A stretch of DNA of 12,871 nucleotides from Hydrogenimonas sp. (GCF_029933015.1 NZ_JAOZOZ010000041.1:1-12871), one strand, 5' to 3'; numbered from the stretch's first letter, positions 1-7,383 are shown. Numbers and translations: made by a program. Notes: generated by a model from the letters alone, not told the origin.

Positions 1-227
1 ATGGCCGGGAATGGTACGCAAACGGTGCGATGACAAGGCGAAAAGCGCAAGGCGTAGCCAAAGCTACGTCGAGCATTTCCAACGAAGTCAACGTGCCGTT
101 TGCGTACCACCCTCACGGGCGGAGCGCTTTTGCCCCCTCTCTTTGTTGCTTCTCCTTGACGTGGCTTTGGCCACGCCTGCGTCGAAGCGCCGCGATAGGT
201 AGCAAAATCGCTTCCGTTACCGGCTAT
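1..227. repeat. Pair of inverted, diverged hairpin repeats (non-coding)
   Basis: This gene-free stretch holds two related elements in opposite orientation. Position i of the left copy pairs with position 228-i of the right copy. The best conserved blocks are 1-14 against 227-214 (11 of 14 identical) and 51-70 against 177-158 (18 of 20). Each copy has the same core hairpin: CGTAGC-CAAA-GCTACG at 53-68, and on the opposite strand CGTGGC-CAAA-GCCACG at 160-175. The two copies differ by one compensating base-pair change. The left copy is also enclosed by perfect 14-bp arms at 12-25 and 96-109. Short open frames here have no ribosome binding site or recognisable protein and were not called. The left boundary may lie outside the window. 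The repeat family name is not known to me. Confidence 0.7.
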
Positions 228-240
228 GAGGATTTTTGAG

Positions 241-1086
241 ATGGGTTCTAGAAAGGTCCGCCAGCACGTCACGAAGCAGAGCGTCGTCCTGCTCGTTTTC
301 ATCGTGGGCCTCTTTTTCGAAGCCTACATGCACAACTTCAACCTGGTCTACATCGCCCTCTTCTTTCTTCTTGGCTTGGCCATGGCCGCCATACCGGTGG
401 GAATCCTCAATATCGGAAAGCTGCGGCCGCACTGGGAAGGGTGCGGAAGGCTTTTCGCCAACGAAGAGGGAGCCTGCAGAGTCCGGATCGACAACCCCTC
501 CTCCACCCCGGCGTGGGGCATCGATCTCGTCTGTGGAGAAAAGAGCGTAAAAACGCCTCCCATACCGCCCCGTGACCGTCTGGAAGCGGCGATCCCCTTT
601 CTGGCGAAACGCCGCGGACGCACGAGACCGGGCCCCTGTCGTCTGGAGTCGCTCTTTCCCCTGGCGACGGTCCGTTTCGAGCTTCCGCTCTCCGGGATCG
701 GGGAAGTGATCGTCTACCCCACGCCCAGAGGCAGACCGCTGGAGAGCTTTTTGAGACAGATGCGATCGCCCTACGGCCACGAAACCGATTTCGACGGGCT
801 CGAATCCTACAGCGGTACGGAAAACGCCTCCAGAATCCACTGGCCTTCGGTCGCCCGGGGCGAAACGATGGTCAAGGCGTTCGAAACGGAGCGTGAAAGC
901 GAAACGCTACTTTTCGACTTTCACACCTGCGCCGCCCACGACGAGGCGCGCCTGTCGCAGCTGACGCTCTGGGTGCTCGAATGCGAACGGCGGGGCGTTC
1001 CCTTCGCCATCCGCATGCCCGGCGGAGTGCTACAGAGCCGAAAGGAGGGAATCGATGCGATTCTCGAAACGCTGGCGCTCTACTGA
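241..1086 (+). CDS. DUF58 domain membrane protein
   Basis: A 281-residue protein with two N-terminal membrane segments (about residues 14-28 and 35-54) followed by a soluble DUF58 region. The family signature is visible near residues 188-204 as a G-L-E-S-Y...RIHWPSVARG block, with RIHW at 198-201. DUF58 proteins usually sit between a MoxR-type AAA ATPase and a TgpA-type transglutaminase, and are thought to act with them at the membrane; their biochemical role is poorly defined. The next gene fits this arrangement and a moxR gene is expected upstream of the window. I chose the ATG at 241 because GAGGA at 228-232 sits 8 nt before it. An in-frame ATG at 226 would add five residues but lies at the edge of the upstream repeat and lacks a ribosome binding site. 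The end overlaps the next gene by 32 bp, suggesting translational coupling. Confidence 0.85.
   Translation: MGSRKVRQHVTKQSVVLLVFIVGLFFEAYMHNFNLVYIALFFLLGLAMAAIPVGILNIGKLRPHWEGCGRLFANEEGACRVRIDNPSSTPAWGIDLVCGEKSVKTPPIPPRDRLEAAIPFLAKRRGRTRPGPCRLESLFPLATVRFELPLSGIGEVIVYPTPRGRPLESFLRQMRSPYGHETDFDGLESYSGTENASRIHWPSVARGETMVKAFETERESETLLFDFHTCAAHDEARLSQLTLWVLECERRGVPFAIRMPGGVLQSRKEGIDAILETLALY
1041..1048 (+). promoter_or_regulatory. Strong ribosome binding site of the transglutaminase gene
   Basis: AAAGGAGG lies inside the DUF58 coding region, 6 nt before the ATG at 1055. It fixes the start of the transglutaminase gene within the end of its neighbour. Confidence 0.75.
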
Positions 1087-3046
1087 GTCTCCGACCGGTG
1101 GCGTTTCTCCTCTGCGGCTGCTCGACATCGCCTATCTGACGGTTCTGCCGCCTCTGCTTCTCGTGCTGAAACTGCCGATGCTGCTCTTCGTGACGGGCGT
1201 GGTCGTCCTGATCCTTTCGGGCAAGAGAGCGACCCTGCCGACCCAGATCGCCCTGCTCGTCTCCGGGGCCCTGGCCATCTTTCTCTCGCTCTACGGCACG
1301 TTCAACTACGTCGGTCTCTCGCGTCTGAAACTCTTCGTGGAGCTGCTTACTTATCTGCTGATCCTGGCCGTCTCTCTCCAGAGACTGACGGGAAAAATCA
1401 ACATCTACCTCGCGATCTCGCCGATGCTTCTGCTGGCGCTATCGCTCTTCTTTTTCGATTCGATTCCGATGCTCTTTTATGTAGTGTTCGAAATCTTCGT
1501 GATGCTCTGGCTGATCCTTACGTGGCGGATGCGTACCACGCTTGCGGGGAGCCTGCGCATGGCGGGGACACTCTTTCTGCTCTCCCTTCCTCTGGTGGTG
1601 CTTCTTTTCATCTTTTTCCCCCGTATCTCCTTCGGACACGCCTCCTACGGTTTCCGGGGCGAGTCTCTTACGCGGATGGGGCACGACGGGACGATGCGGC
1701 TCGATGCGGGGGCGCTGGACGTGCTCTCCCACCGCATCGTCATGGAGGTCGGTTTCGAGGGAGAGGTTCCGCCGGAAAACCGCCTCTATTTCCGCGGAAG
1801 CGTCCTCTATCTGGACAGAAAGGACCACTGGGAACCTCTGCCGCCCTTTATCAGGCGCCGTATCGCACCACGGAAATATGCCCTGCCGCCGATGTACGAG
1901 GAGGCCGACGAGATCGTCATCTACAAAGTCTCGCTCTACCCTACCCACAAACGGTGGCTCTACATGCTCGATCTCCCCATCGAGGCACCCGAAGGCGCAT
2001 CGATCGACGCCGACTTCCAGGTGACGCTGAAAAAGCCGATCGACGAACCCCAGATCTATGCCGCCAGCTCCGCCCTCAGATACCGCTACGGCGCGTCGAC
2101 CGAAAAACAGATCGTCGCCATCGCCCTGCAGGCGGACCCTGCAGCCAACCCCCGCACCGCGGAGGCGGCGAAGGCTATTGAAGCGGCCCATCCCGACGAG
2201 GCCGAGAGACTGAACGCCATGATCCGATATTTCAAAGATGCGAAACTCACCTACACCCTCCGCCCCGAACCGCTCGATCTGAACCGCTCGGCCGACAGTT
2301 TCCTCTTCGACAAAAAGGCGGGCTACTGCGTCCACTTCGCCAGCGCTTTCGTCACGATGGCCCGCCTGGCCGGCCTGCCGGCGCGCGTCGTCACGGGCTA
2401 CAAGGCGAGTCTCTCCAACAGTGTCGAAAACTACCTGGCGGTGGAGGAGAGAGACGCCCACGCGTGGGCGGAGGTGCTGGTGAAGGGAGCGTGGCGGCGT
2501 GTCGAGACGACGGCGACCGCCGCCTATGTGGCACCGGAGACACCCGGTTCGGCCGCTGCCGCCGAAGAGAAAAAGAGCCGCGGCACCACGGAAACGGGTC
2601 TGTCGAAAACGGATCTCTATCTCCTCTATGCCAAGTACCGCATCGAGACGTGGATATTGCGCTACAGCCGCTTCAGACAGATGCAGCTGCTTCAAAAGGC
2701 GAAGAAAGAGCCGCTGTTTGTCCTGAAGTTCGCCGGCTCGCTGCTGCTGCTCGTTCTGACGGTCACGCTGGCGGCCGCCTATCTTCGCAGGGAACCCTGC
2801 GATCGCGAAACTCGCTGTCTGCTGGAGCCGCTTCTAAAAAGGCTGCAAAAAGAGGGATATACGAGAAGAGAGGGAGAGACGATGCACGCCTTTCTCCTAC
2901 GCTGCGCCGCGGACCACCCCGGGAGGGAGCGTCTGCTGGAGATCGACAGACTCTATCACGAGATTCTCTATGGGGAAGCGAAAGAGAAAGAGAAGTCTCT
3001 CAAAAGGGCGATCAGAGATTTTTTCGAGACGGGTTCTACTCTTTGA
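1055..3046 (+). CDS. TgpA-like transmembrane transglutaminase
   Basis: A 663-residue membrane protein of the TgpA/DUF3488 type. About seven hydrophobic segments occupy residues 23-189. A soluble, probably periplasmic, transglutaminase-like domain follows. One more membrane segment lies at about 554-577, and the C-terminal tail (about 585-660) resembles the DUF4129 region. The catalytic Cys is probably C425 (in GYCVHFASAF) and the His H469 (in DAHAWAEV). Where the family normally has Asp in a VDPTA motif this protein has E484 (VETTA). The family is linked to DUF58 and MoxR proteins; its substrates are mostly unknown, so protein cross-linking or peptide hydrolysis remains an inference. It is co-transcribed with the DUF58 gene and meets psd tail to tail with an 11-bp overlap, leaving no room for an intergenic terminator. 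Confidence 0.88.
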   Translation: MRFSKRWRSTESPTGGVSPLRLLDIAYLTVLPPLLLVLKLPMLLFVTGVVVLILSGKRATLPTQIALLVSGALAIFLSLYGTFNYVGLSRLKLFVELLTYLLILAVSLQRLTGKINIYLAISPMLLLALSLFFFDSIPMLFYVVFEIFVMLWLILTWRMRTTLAGSLRMAGTLFLLSLPLVVLLFIFFPRISFGHASYGFRGESLTRMGHDGTMRLDAGALDVLSHRIVMEVGFEGEVPPENRLYFRGSVLYLDRKDHWEPLPPFIRRRIAPRKYALPPMYEEADEIVIYKVSLYPTHKRWLYMLDLPIEAPEGASIDADFQVTLKKPIDEPQIYAASSALRYRYGASTEKQIVAIALQADPAANPRTAEAAKAIEAAHPDEAERLNAMIRYFKDAKLTYTLRPEPLDLNRSADSFLFDKKAGYCVHFASAFVTMARLAGLPARVVTGYKASLSNSVENYLAVEERDAHAWAEVLVKGAWRRVETTATAAYVAPETPGSAAAAEEKKSRGTTETGLSKTDLYLLYAKYRIETWILRYSRFRQMQLLQKAKKEPLFVLKFAGSLLLLVLTVTLAAAYLRREPCDRETRCLLEPLLKRLQKEGYTRREGETMHAFLLRCAADHPGRERLLEIDRLYHEILYGEAKEKEKSLKRAIRDFFETGSTL

Positions 3047-3863
3047 TCAGCGCCACGCGCTCGCCGAAACGGACATGGGTGCGGTCGTTGGTCCGGATCT
3101 CCATCAGGCCCGGCTCGGCGAAGATCAGCACCGTCGAACCCATCATGAACATCCCCAGCAGATCCCCTTTGTGGATCCAGACCGGTTTTTTGTCGTAGCG
3201 ATAGAAAGTCGGCTCGCGCCTGTCGGCGTTGGTTTTGATGCGGTGGTCGAAAGAGATCGTCATTCTGCCCACGTTGAGTGCGCCCACCAGGACGATGAAA
3301 ATGCGTTTTCCCTTTTCGGTGAAACACTCCAGTATGACCCGCTCGTTTTCGACGAAAAGCTCTTTCGTGCGTCGCAGTGACGGGAAATTGACCGGATAGA
3401 GTTTGCCGGGCTGATGCAGGATCGACGCCACCCGGAGCTTGTAGGGCATGTGGTAGCGGTGGTAGTCTTTCGGCGATAGGTAGAAGTTGATGTAGGTGCC
3501 GTCGTAGAGCTCCTTCGCTTCACGCCCGTACTGAAGCGTCAGCAGATCGTCGATGCTGTATTCCATCCCCTTGATCTGCATCGCTTTGTCCTTGTCGATC
3601 TTTCCGCACTCGGTCACGAAAGCGTCCACCGGAGAGATCAGCGCGCCGTGTCGATGGTCGACGGGACGCTCCTTTCTCAGCTCTCTTGTGAAGAGTTTGT
3701 TGAGACTCGGATAGGTCGAAGGCGGGGCGAACTCCGACATGTCCAGTCCCAGAAGATTGACGTAGGCGGAGTTGATGAAAGACTGGATGCCGCTGGAAAA
3801 TTCGTGGTCGGCGAAGCGGCCGAACCACTGGGATACGATGTTGGTGATATGCTTTTTGACCAT
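3036..3863 (-). CDS. psd: Phosphatidylserine decarboxylase proenzyme
   Basis: A 275-residue pyruvoyl enzyme that converts phosphatidylserine to phosphatidylethanolamine, the last step of the main PE pathway, at the inner membrane. The self-cleavage site is the GST motif with S243, which becomes the pyruvoyl group of the small alpha chain. Asp and His of the processing triad are probably D80 (in SPVDAF) and H138 (in YHRYHMP), judged by likeness to E. coli D90, H147 and S254. The SPxDYHRYHMP block is typical. The site reads MGST rather than the common LGST, a mild variation. The ATG directly abuts the TAG stop of the upstream gene (0 nt between), with GGAGAG in that gene's end as a likely ribosome binding site, so psd is the third gene of an operon starting at 5134. 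Its end overlaps the convergent transglutaminase gene. Confidence 0.95.
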   Translation of the reverse strand: MVKKHITNIVSQWFGRFADHEFSSGIQSFINSAYVNLLGLDMSEFAPPSTYPSLNKLFTRELRKERPVDHRHGALISPVDAFVTECGKIDKDKAMQIKGMEYSIDDLLTLQYGREAKELYDGTYINFYLSPKDYHRYHMPYKLRVASILHQPGKLYPVNFPSLRRTKELFVENERVILECFTEKGKRIFIVLVGALNVGRMTISFDHRIKTNADRREPTFYRYDKKPVWIHKGDLLGMFMMGSTVLIFAEPGLMEIRTNDRTHVRFGERVALIKE

Positions 3864-4685
3864 CTACTTGATTCTCTCCAGCGCCTCTTCCATCAGAGTG
3901 ATATGGTAATCCTCCTGGTAGTTGATAAAATCGAAGAACTGCTGCAGCGCCTCGTTGTCCACCGCTTCGGCCAGGGCCCTGCACTGCTCCTTGGCCGCTT
4001 TCTCCTCGTCGATGCCTTCGGCGAGAAACTTCTCGAGGGAGTCGAACCGGTAGATCTCCTGCGTCACCATACGTGGCACGGCGAGTATCCCCATCTTCGC
4101 CATCATGCGGGCGAAGGATTTGAGATGGAACTTCGACTCGTCGATCATGATCTGGAAAATCTCGATCAGTCGCTTGTCGTCGACGACCGTCTGGGCGTAG
4201 GAGTAGATGACGACCAGTTCGTACTCTTTATAGCTCTCTTCGAAAAGAAAGAGCACCAAAGCGTCGAGCGAACTCTTTTCGAGCTCGATACCGTCGAGCT
4301 TCAGCGATTTGTCGAAGGCGGTGATTTTCGCGTTGCGCTCGAACTCGCGATGAAGGGTTTTGCGGATGTAGCCCAGATCGCTGAGCATTCTTTTGGCCAG
4401 AGGGTCGCCGTTGTCGCTCAGCTGCAGCTCGATACGCGCAAGTACCTCGTCGCAGAACATCGCCGCCTCGCCTTCCGTGGTGAACTCGAGAGTGATCGCC
4501 GGCCGTTCGTAGCTGTATTCGATCTTCTTCTTTACGTAGAGATTTTCGATGAAACGCAGATGACGGTAGAGGATCTCGGAATAGTCGTAGAGTTTTTCAC
4601 CCCATTCGCGGTCGTTCACCGCAAAAGATGAGAAGAGCAGTTTGAGCCACCCTTCGTGAACTGTCGTAAAAAGTCTTTTCGCCAT
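3864..4685 (-). CDS. Helical protein with ferritin-like Glu/His motifs, function unknown
   Basis: A 273-residue soluble protein with no signal peptide. I do not recognise it as a named family. The C-terminal half (about 140-273) looks all-helical and shows two passes of acidic helices followed by Glu/His motifs: ESKFH (E183, H187) and EDYH (E258, H261). The second fits the ExxH di-iron signature of ferritin-like proteins; the first has one extra residue between Glu and His, so iron binding is only suggested. The N-terminal half (about 1-135) has no motif I can place. The start at 4685 shares one base with the TAA of the upstream scaffold gene (TAATG) and has GAGGAG 8 nt before it. A longer reading to 4718 would run into that gene without support. 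Tight coupling to an IscU-like gene suggests a role in iron or Fe-S handling; this is inference. Confidence 0.8.
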   Translation of the reverse strand: MAKRLFTTVHEGWLKLLFSSFAVNDREWGEKLYDYSEILYRHLRFIENLYVKKKIEYSYERPAITLEFTTEGEAAMFCDEVLARIELQLSDNGDPLAKRMLSDLGYIRKTLHREFERNAKITAFDKSLKLDGIELEKSSLDALVLFLFEESYKEYELVVIYSYAQTVVDDKRLIEIFQIMIDESKFHLKSFARMMAKMGILAVPRMVTQEIYRFDSLEKFLAEGIDEEKAAKEQCRALAEAVDNEALQQFFDFINYQEDYHITLMEEALERIK

Positions 4686-5134
4686 TATTTCGTCTCCTCG
4701 GTTTCCGGCACGGCACACGCCCGGCTGATCATATGGGTGGGAACGATCGCATCCGGATCGCTCTTTTTCGCTTCGTAATGGTCCAGTGCCGCCAGAAAGG
4801 CCTGGGCCACCATCTCCGAACAGGCCGCTTCTTCCGGCGGCATCTGGTCCAGTTTTCCCAGCATGATCTGCACCATCTCCTTCGCTTCGTCGACACTCGC
4901 CCCCTTCACGCTCTCGGTAAAGATCGATCCGGCGATGATCGTCGTCATGCAGGCTTTGGCCTGAAAACGGATATCCTCGATCCTGTCGCCGTCCATCTTC
5001 AGATAGACGATGACCATCTCTCCATTGTCGGGGTTTTTCCCGATACCCTGGCCGTCGGGATGCTCGAGTTTTCCATAGTTTCGTGGATTCATCATATGAT
5101 CCATCGTGATATCGTACAATTCGTCTTTGTTCAT
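4685..5134 (-). CDS. IscU/NifU-N-like scaffold protein with altered cluster ligands
   Basis: A 149-residue protein matching the IscU/NifU N-terminal fold over nearly its whole length, including the MxxPRNYG start region and the stretch around the second Cys. E. coli IscU holds its cluster with C37, C63 and C106, aided by D39 and H105. Here the first site reads PDNGE instead of PxCGD, so C37 is Asn and D39 is Glu. C62 and C105 are kept and the residue before C105 is Ala instead of His. One further Cys is at 140 in the tail. It may therefore bind iron or a cluster differently, or act as an accessory factor rather than a normal scaffold. The start at 5134 follows AGG about 6 nt upstream and gives the normal family N-terminus; an in-frame ATG at 5209 would add 25 unrelated residues. 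It is first in the operon with the ferritin-like gene and psd. Confidence 0.88.
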   Translation of the reverse strand: MNKDELYDITMDHMMNPRNYGKLEHPDGQGIGKNPDNGEMVIVYLKMDGDRIEDIRFQAKACMTTIIAGSIFTESVKGASVDEAKEMVQIMLGKLDQMPPEEAACSEMVAQAFLAALDHYEAKKSDPDAIVPTHMISRACAVPETEETK

Positions 5135-5166
5135 TTCGTTCCTACTGTTAACATCTTCGAAATCTG

Positions 5167-5186
5167 TCCGATATGGATGTATCGGA
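5167..5186. promoter_or_regulatory. Stem-loop in the leader of the scaffold operon
   Basis: A perfect 7-bp inverted repeat, TCCGATA and TATCGGA, flanks a 6-nt loop. It lies between the predicted transcription start near 5240 and the ATG at 5134, so it would form in the 5' leader of the minus-strand transcript. There is no T-run, so it does not look like a terminator. It might be an operator or an RNA element. Confidence 0.4.
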
Positions 5187-5246
5187 TTCTTTTGATCGAT
5201 CGCGTCCATGATTTTTTCGACGACTCAACCATCAAACAGGTAAGTG

Positions 5247-5255
5247 ATTATATCA
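5247..5255 (-). promoter_or_regulatory. Extended -10 promoter of the scaffold-ferritin-like-psd operon
   Basis: On the minus strand the sequence reads TGATATAAT, a perfect TATAAT preceded by the TGn extension. The -35 region (5270-5275) is poor, as is common for the housekeeping promoters of Campylobacterota. Transcription would start near 5240, leaving a leader of about 105 nt before the ATG at 5134. Confidence 0.6.
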
Positions 5256-5257
5256 TG

Positions 5258-5286
5258 TTGTCATCTCCGTTGGTATGACATAAATT
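5258..5286 (+). promoter_or_regulatory. Possible promoter of the heme/GGDEF/EAL gene, with small inverted repeat
   Basis: TTGTCA at 5258-5263 and TAAATT at 5281-5286 are 17 bp apart and resemble a sigma-70 -35/-10 pair. A 6-bp inverted repeat, TGTCAT at 5259-5264 and ATGACA at 5275-5280, lies within it and could be an operator. The -35 lies only 5 bp from the -10 of the divergent operon, so the two promoters would occlude each other or share a regulator. Confidence 0.35.
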
Positions 5287-5301
5287 AAGAGGTCTCAATA
5301 T

Positions 5302-7356
5302 TTGTCCGTAAAACCAACCAGCCCAAAAAAAGTGATCGGAAGGATCGCAGTGCCCGCGAAAAAAAACAGATTTCTCATTCTATTTTCCAGTATATCGCTT
5401 CTGGCACTTCTGTACAATGCGGTCTTCATCTATGACCAGTTTCGCCGCATCGACAATATCCGCCTTTTCGTTTCCAAACATCAGGCGGAGGTTCTCGACG
5501 CCTTTCTCATCGCTTTCAGAAAAACCTACCAGCAGGCGTTTTTGGACAACCACATCCCCCTCGACGAAGAGAATATCAAACTGCTTCCTGTCGTCACCAC
5601 ACCCCGTATATCGGAGATGTTCGCAGAATCCATAGCGAACAGGGCGATGGTCAGAACGGTGTCGGACCGGCCGAGAAACCCGAAAAATCTCGCCAACGAA
5701 CTCGAAAAGAGAACCATCGAGTACTTCAGGAAACATCCCGAAACCAAAGAGTCCTTTTCGATGATCGAAAGGGATGGCGAAGAGATCTTCTACTACGCTT
5801 CACCGCTCTATATCACGAAACAGTGTCTGACATGCCACGGGGAGAGGGAAAAGGCTCCCGAATATATCCGCTCCCATTATGATGCCGCCTACGGCTACAA
5901 AGAGGGTGAGCTTCGCGGCCTCATAAGCATCTATCTCTCCCAGGACAATCTCAAGAAAAACATTCTCGCCCTCGTCTACAAAAACATATCTTTGATGCTG
6001 ATTATCACGATTCTGTTTCTGGCGATCTTTTTCCTTCTTCTGAAAAAGATCTACAAAAAAGAAGAGGAGTATACCCGGACCCTCGAATCCGAAGTGGAAA
6101 AGAAGACCCGGGCGCTGGAGAAAAAATCCAAAGAGCTCGAATATCAGCTCTACCATGACCTTCTGACCGGGCTGCCCAACCGCAACGCACTCCTGAACGA
6201 CATGGAAAGTGGTGATATCGAAGCGTTGATATTGATTAATATCGACGATTTCAAGGAGATCAACGACTTCTACGGACACGATGCCGGAGACGACCTCATC
6301 AAAAAACTGGCCGAACTTCTGGCCAAAGAGTGTCCCGAGAGATCGTGCAGTCTCTACAGAATGCCTTCCGACGAATTCGCGATGCTTCTGCACGAAAAGA
6401 TCGACAAAGAGGCACTGGAGCGGTTTATCCGCAAACTTCTCAAAACCATCAACGGCCACGATTTCGTCGTCGATTCCAACATCGTTCACCTGCGCATCGC
6501 CGTCGGCGCTTCCAACGACGGAGCCGATCTGCTGATCACGGCGGACATGGCGATGAAAAAGGCCAAAACCGAAAGAAGCGACTATATCGTCTACGACGCG
6601 TCGATGGATATGAGCAAAAAGTACAAAAAAAACATAGAGTGGGCGGAAAAACTCAAAAGCGCCATCGAAGACGACCGTATCGTCCCCTACTTCCAGCCGA
6701 TCGTCTCGACGAAAGACGGCTCCGTCAAAATCTACGAATCCCTCGTGCGACTCATCGACGAAGACGGCACCGTCTATACCCCCTACCACTTCCTCGACAT
6801 CGCGAAACGTACCCGCTACTATCCGGAGCTGACGAAACGGATGGCCGACAAAGTCTTCGAAACATTCAAAGATCAGCCCTACGACGTCTCCATGAACATC
6901 TCCTATCTCGACATCATGAACAAACCGACGATGCACTACATCATCGAGCGTATTTCCCAATACGAAAATGCCGAGCGTATCCATTTCGAGATCCTCGAAA
7001 GCGAAGGGATCGAACGGTACGAAGATGTCTACGCCTGTCTTAAAAAGCTCAAATCGATGGGGTGTCACATCTCTCTCGACGATTTCGGCTCGGGCTATTC
7101 CAACTTCGACCACATTCTGAAACTGGAAGTCGACATGCTCAAAATCGACGGTTCGCTGATCAAAAACATCGACGAGGATATCAGCTCGCAGATCATCGTC
7201 GAGACGATCGTCGATTTCGCCGACAAACTCAATATCGCAACCTGCGCCGAATTCGTCAGTTCCAAAGCGATCTACGAAACGGTCAAGGATCTGGGCGTCA
7301 CCTACGTACAGGGATATTATATTTCCGAACCGAAACCCTTCTGCGATTTGGTATAA
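5302..7356 (+). CDS. Membrane c-di-GMP protein: c-heme DUF3365 sensor, degenerate GGDEF, EAL
   Basis: A 684-residue signalling protein. Membrane segments at about 23-45 and 229-247 flank a periplasmic domain that resembles the DUF3365/Tll0287-like heme domain and carries a CLTCH motif (C175, C178, H179) for covalent heme c. A charged, coiled-coil-like linker (about 250-285) leads to a GGDEF domain (about 287-430), whose active-site motif is PSDEF at 355-359, so cyclase activity is unlikely. The C-terminal EAL domain (about 445-684) reads ESL at 479-481 and keeps DDFGSG (D593, D594), the KIDGS lysine, the FEILE and AEF glutamates and the QGYY glutamine, so c-di-GMP hydrolysis is plausible. The TTG start is chosen because AGAGG at 5288-5292 is 9 nt upstream and no ATG lies near. 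The gene appears monocistronic. A redox, NO or CO signal is inferred, not shown. Confidence 0.92.
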   Translation: MSVKPTSPKKVIGRIAVPAKKNRFLILFSSISLLALLYNAVFIYDQFRRIDNIRLFVSKHQAEVLDAFLIAFRKTYQQAFLDNHIPLDEENIKLLPVVTTPRISEMFAESIANRAMVRTVSDRPRNPKNLANELEKRTIEYFRKHPETKESFSMIERDGEEIFYYASPLYITKQCLTCHGEREKAPEYIRSHYDAAYGYKEGELRGLISIYLSQDNLKKNILALVYKNISLMLIITILFLAIFFLLLKKIYKKEEEYTRTLESEVEKKTRALEKKSKELEYQLYHDLLTGLPNRNALLNDMESGDIEALILINIDDFKEINDFYGHDAGDDLIKKLAELLAKECPERSCSLYRMPSDEFAMLLHEKIDKEALERFIRKLLKTINGHDFVVDSNIVHLRIAVGASNDGADLLITADMAMKKAKTERSDYIVYDASMDMSKKYKKNIEWAEKLKSAIEDDRIVPYFQPIVSTKDGSVKIYESLVRLIDEDGTVYTPYHFLDIAKRTRYYPELTKRMADKVFETFKDQPYDVSMNISYLDIMNKPTMHYIIERISQYENAERIHFEILESEGIERYEDVYACLKKLKSMGCHISLDDFGSGYSNFDHILKLEVDMLKIDGSLIKNIDEDISSQIIVETIVDFADKLNIATCAEFVSSKAIYETVKDLGVTYVQGYYISEPKPFCDLV

Positions 7357-7357
7357 T
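7349..7357 (+). promoter_or_regulatory. Extended -10 promoter of gltX2 inside the preceding gene's stop
   Basis: TGGTATAAT is a consensus extended -10. Its TATAAT (7352-7357) contains the TAA stop (7354-7356) of the EAL gene. No good -35 is seen. A start near 7364 would give a leader of about 20 nt before the gltX2 ATG. Confidence 0.6.
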
Positions 7358-7383
7358 CCTCCCAATAAAACAGAAGGGATTCC

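Noticed and set aside
11..239. Two short plus-strand open frames of 63 and 69 codons
   Set aside because: They lie wholly on the inverted repeats, overlap each other and lack ribosome binding sites.
1439..2695. 418-codon minus-strand open frame
   Set aside because: Antisense shadow of the transglutaminase gene, which has membrane segments, catalytic motifs and a strong ribosome binding site.
3648..4631. 327-codon plus-strand open frame
   Set aside because: Antisense to the ferritin-like gene and the start of psd; no ribosome binding site or recognisable domain.
5135..5209. N-terminal extension of the IscU-like protein to an ATG at 5209
   Set aside because: The 25 added residues match nothing in the family, cover the leader hairpin and lack a ribosome binding site, while 5134 has one and gives the normal N-terminus.
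4733..5278. 181-codon plus-strand open frame opposite the scaffold gene
   Set aside because: Shadow of the IscU-like gene; it would also pass through the divergent promoters.
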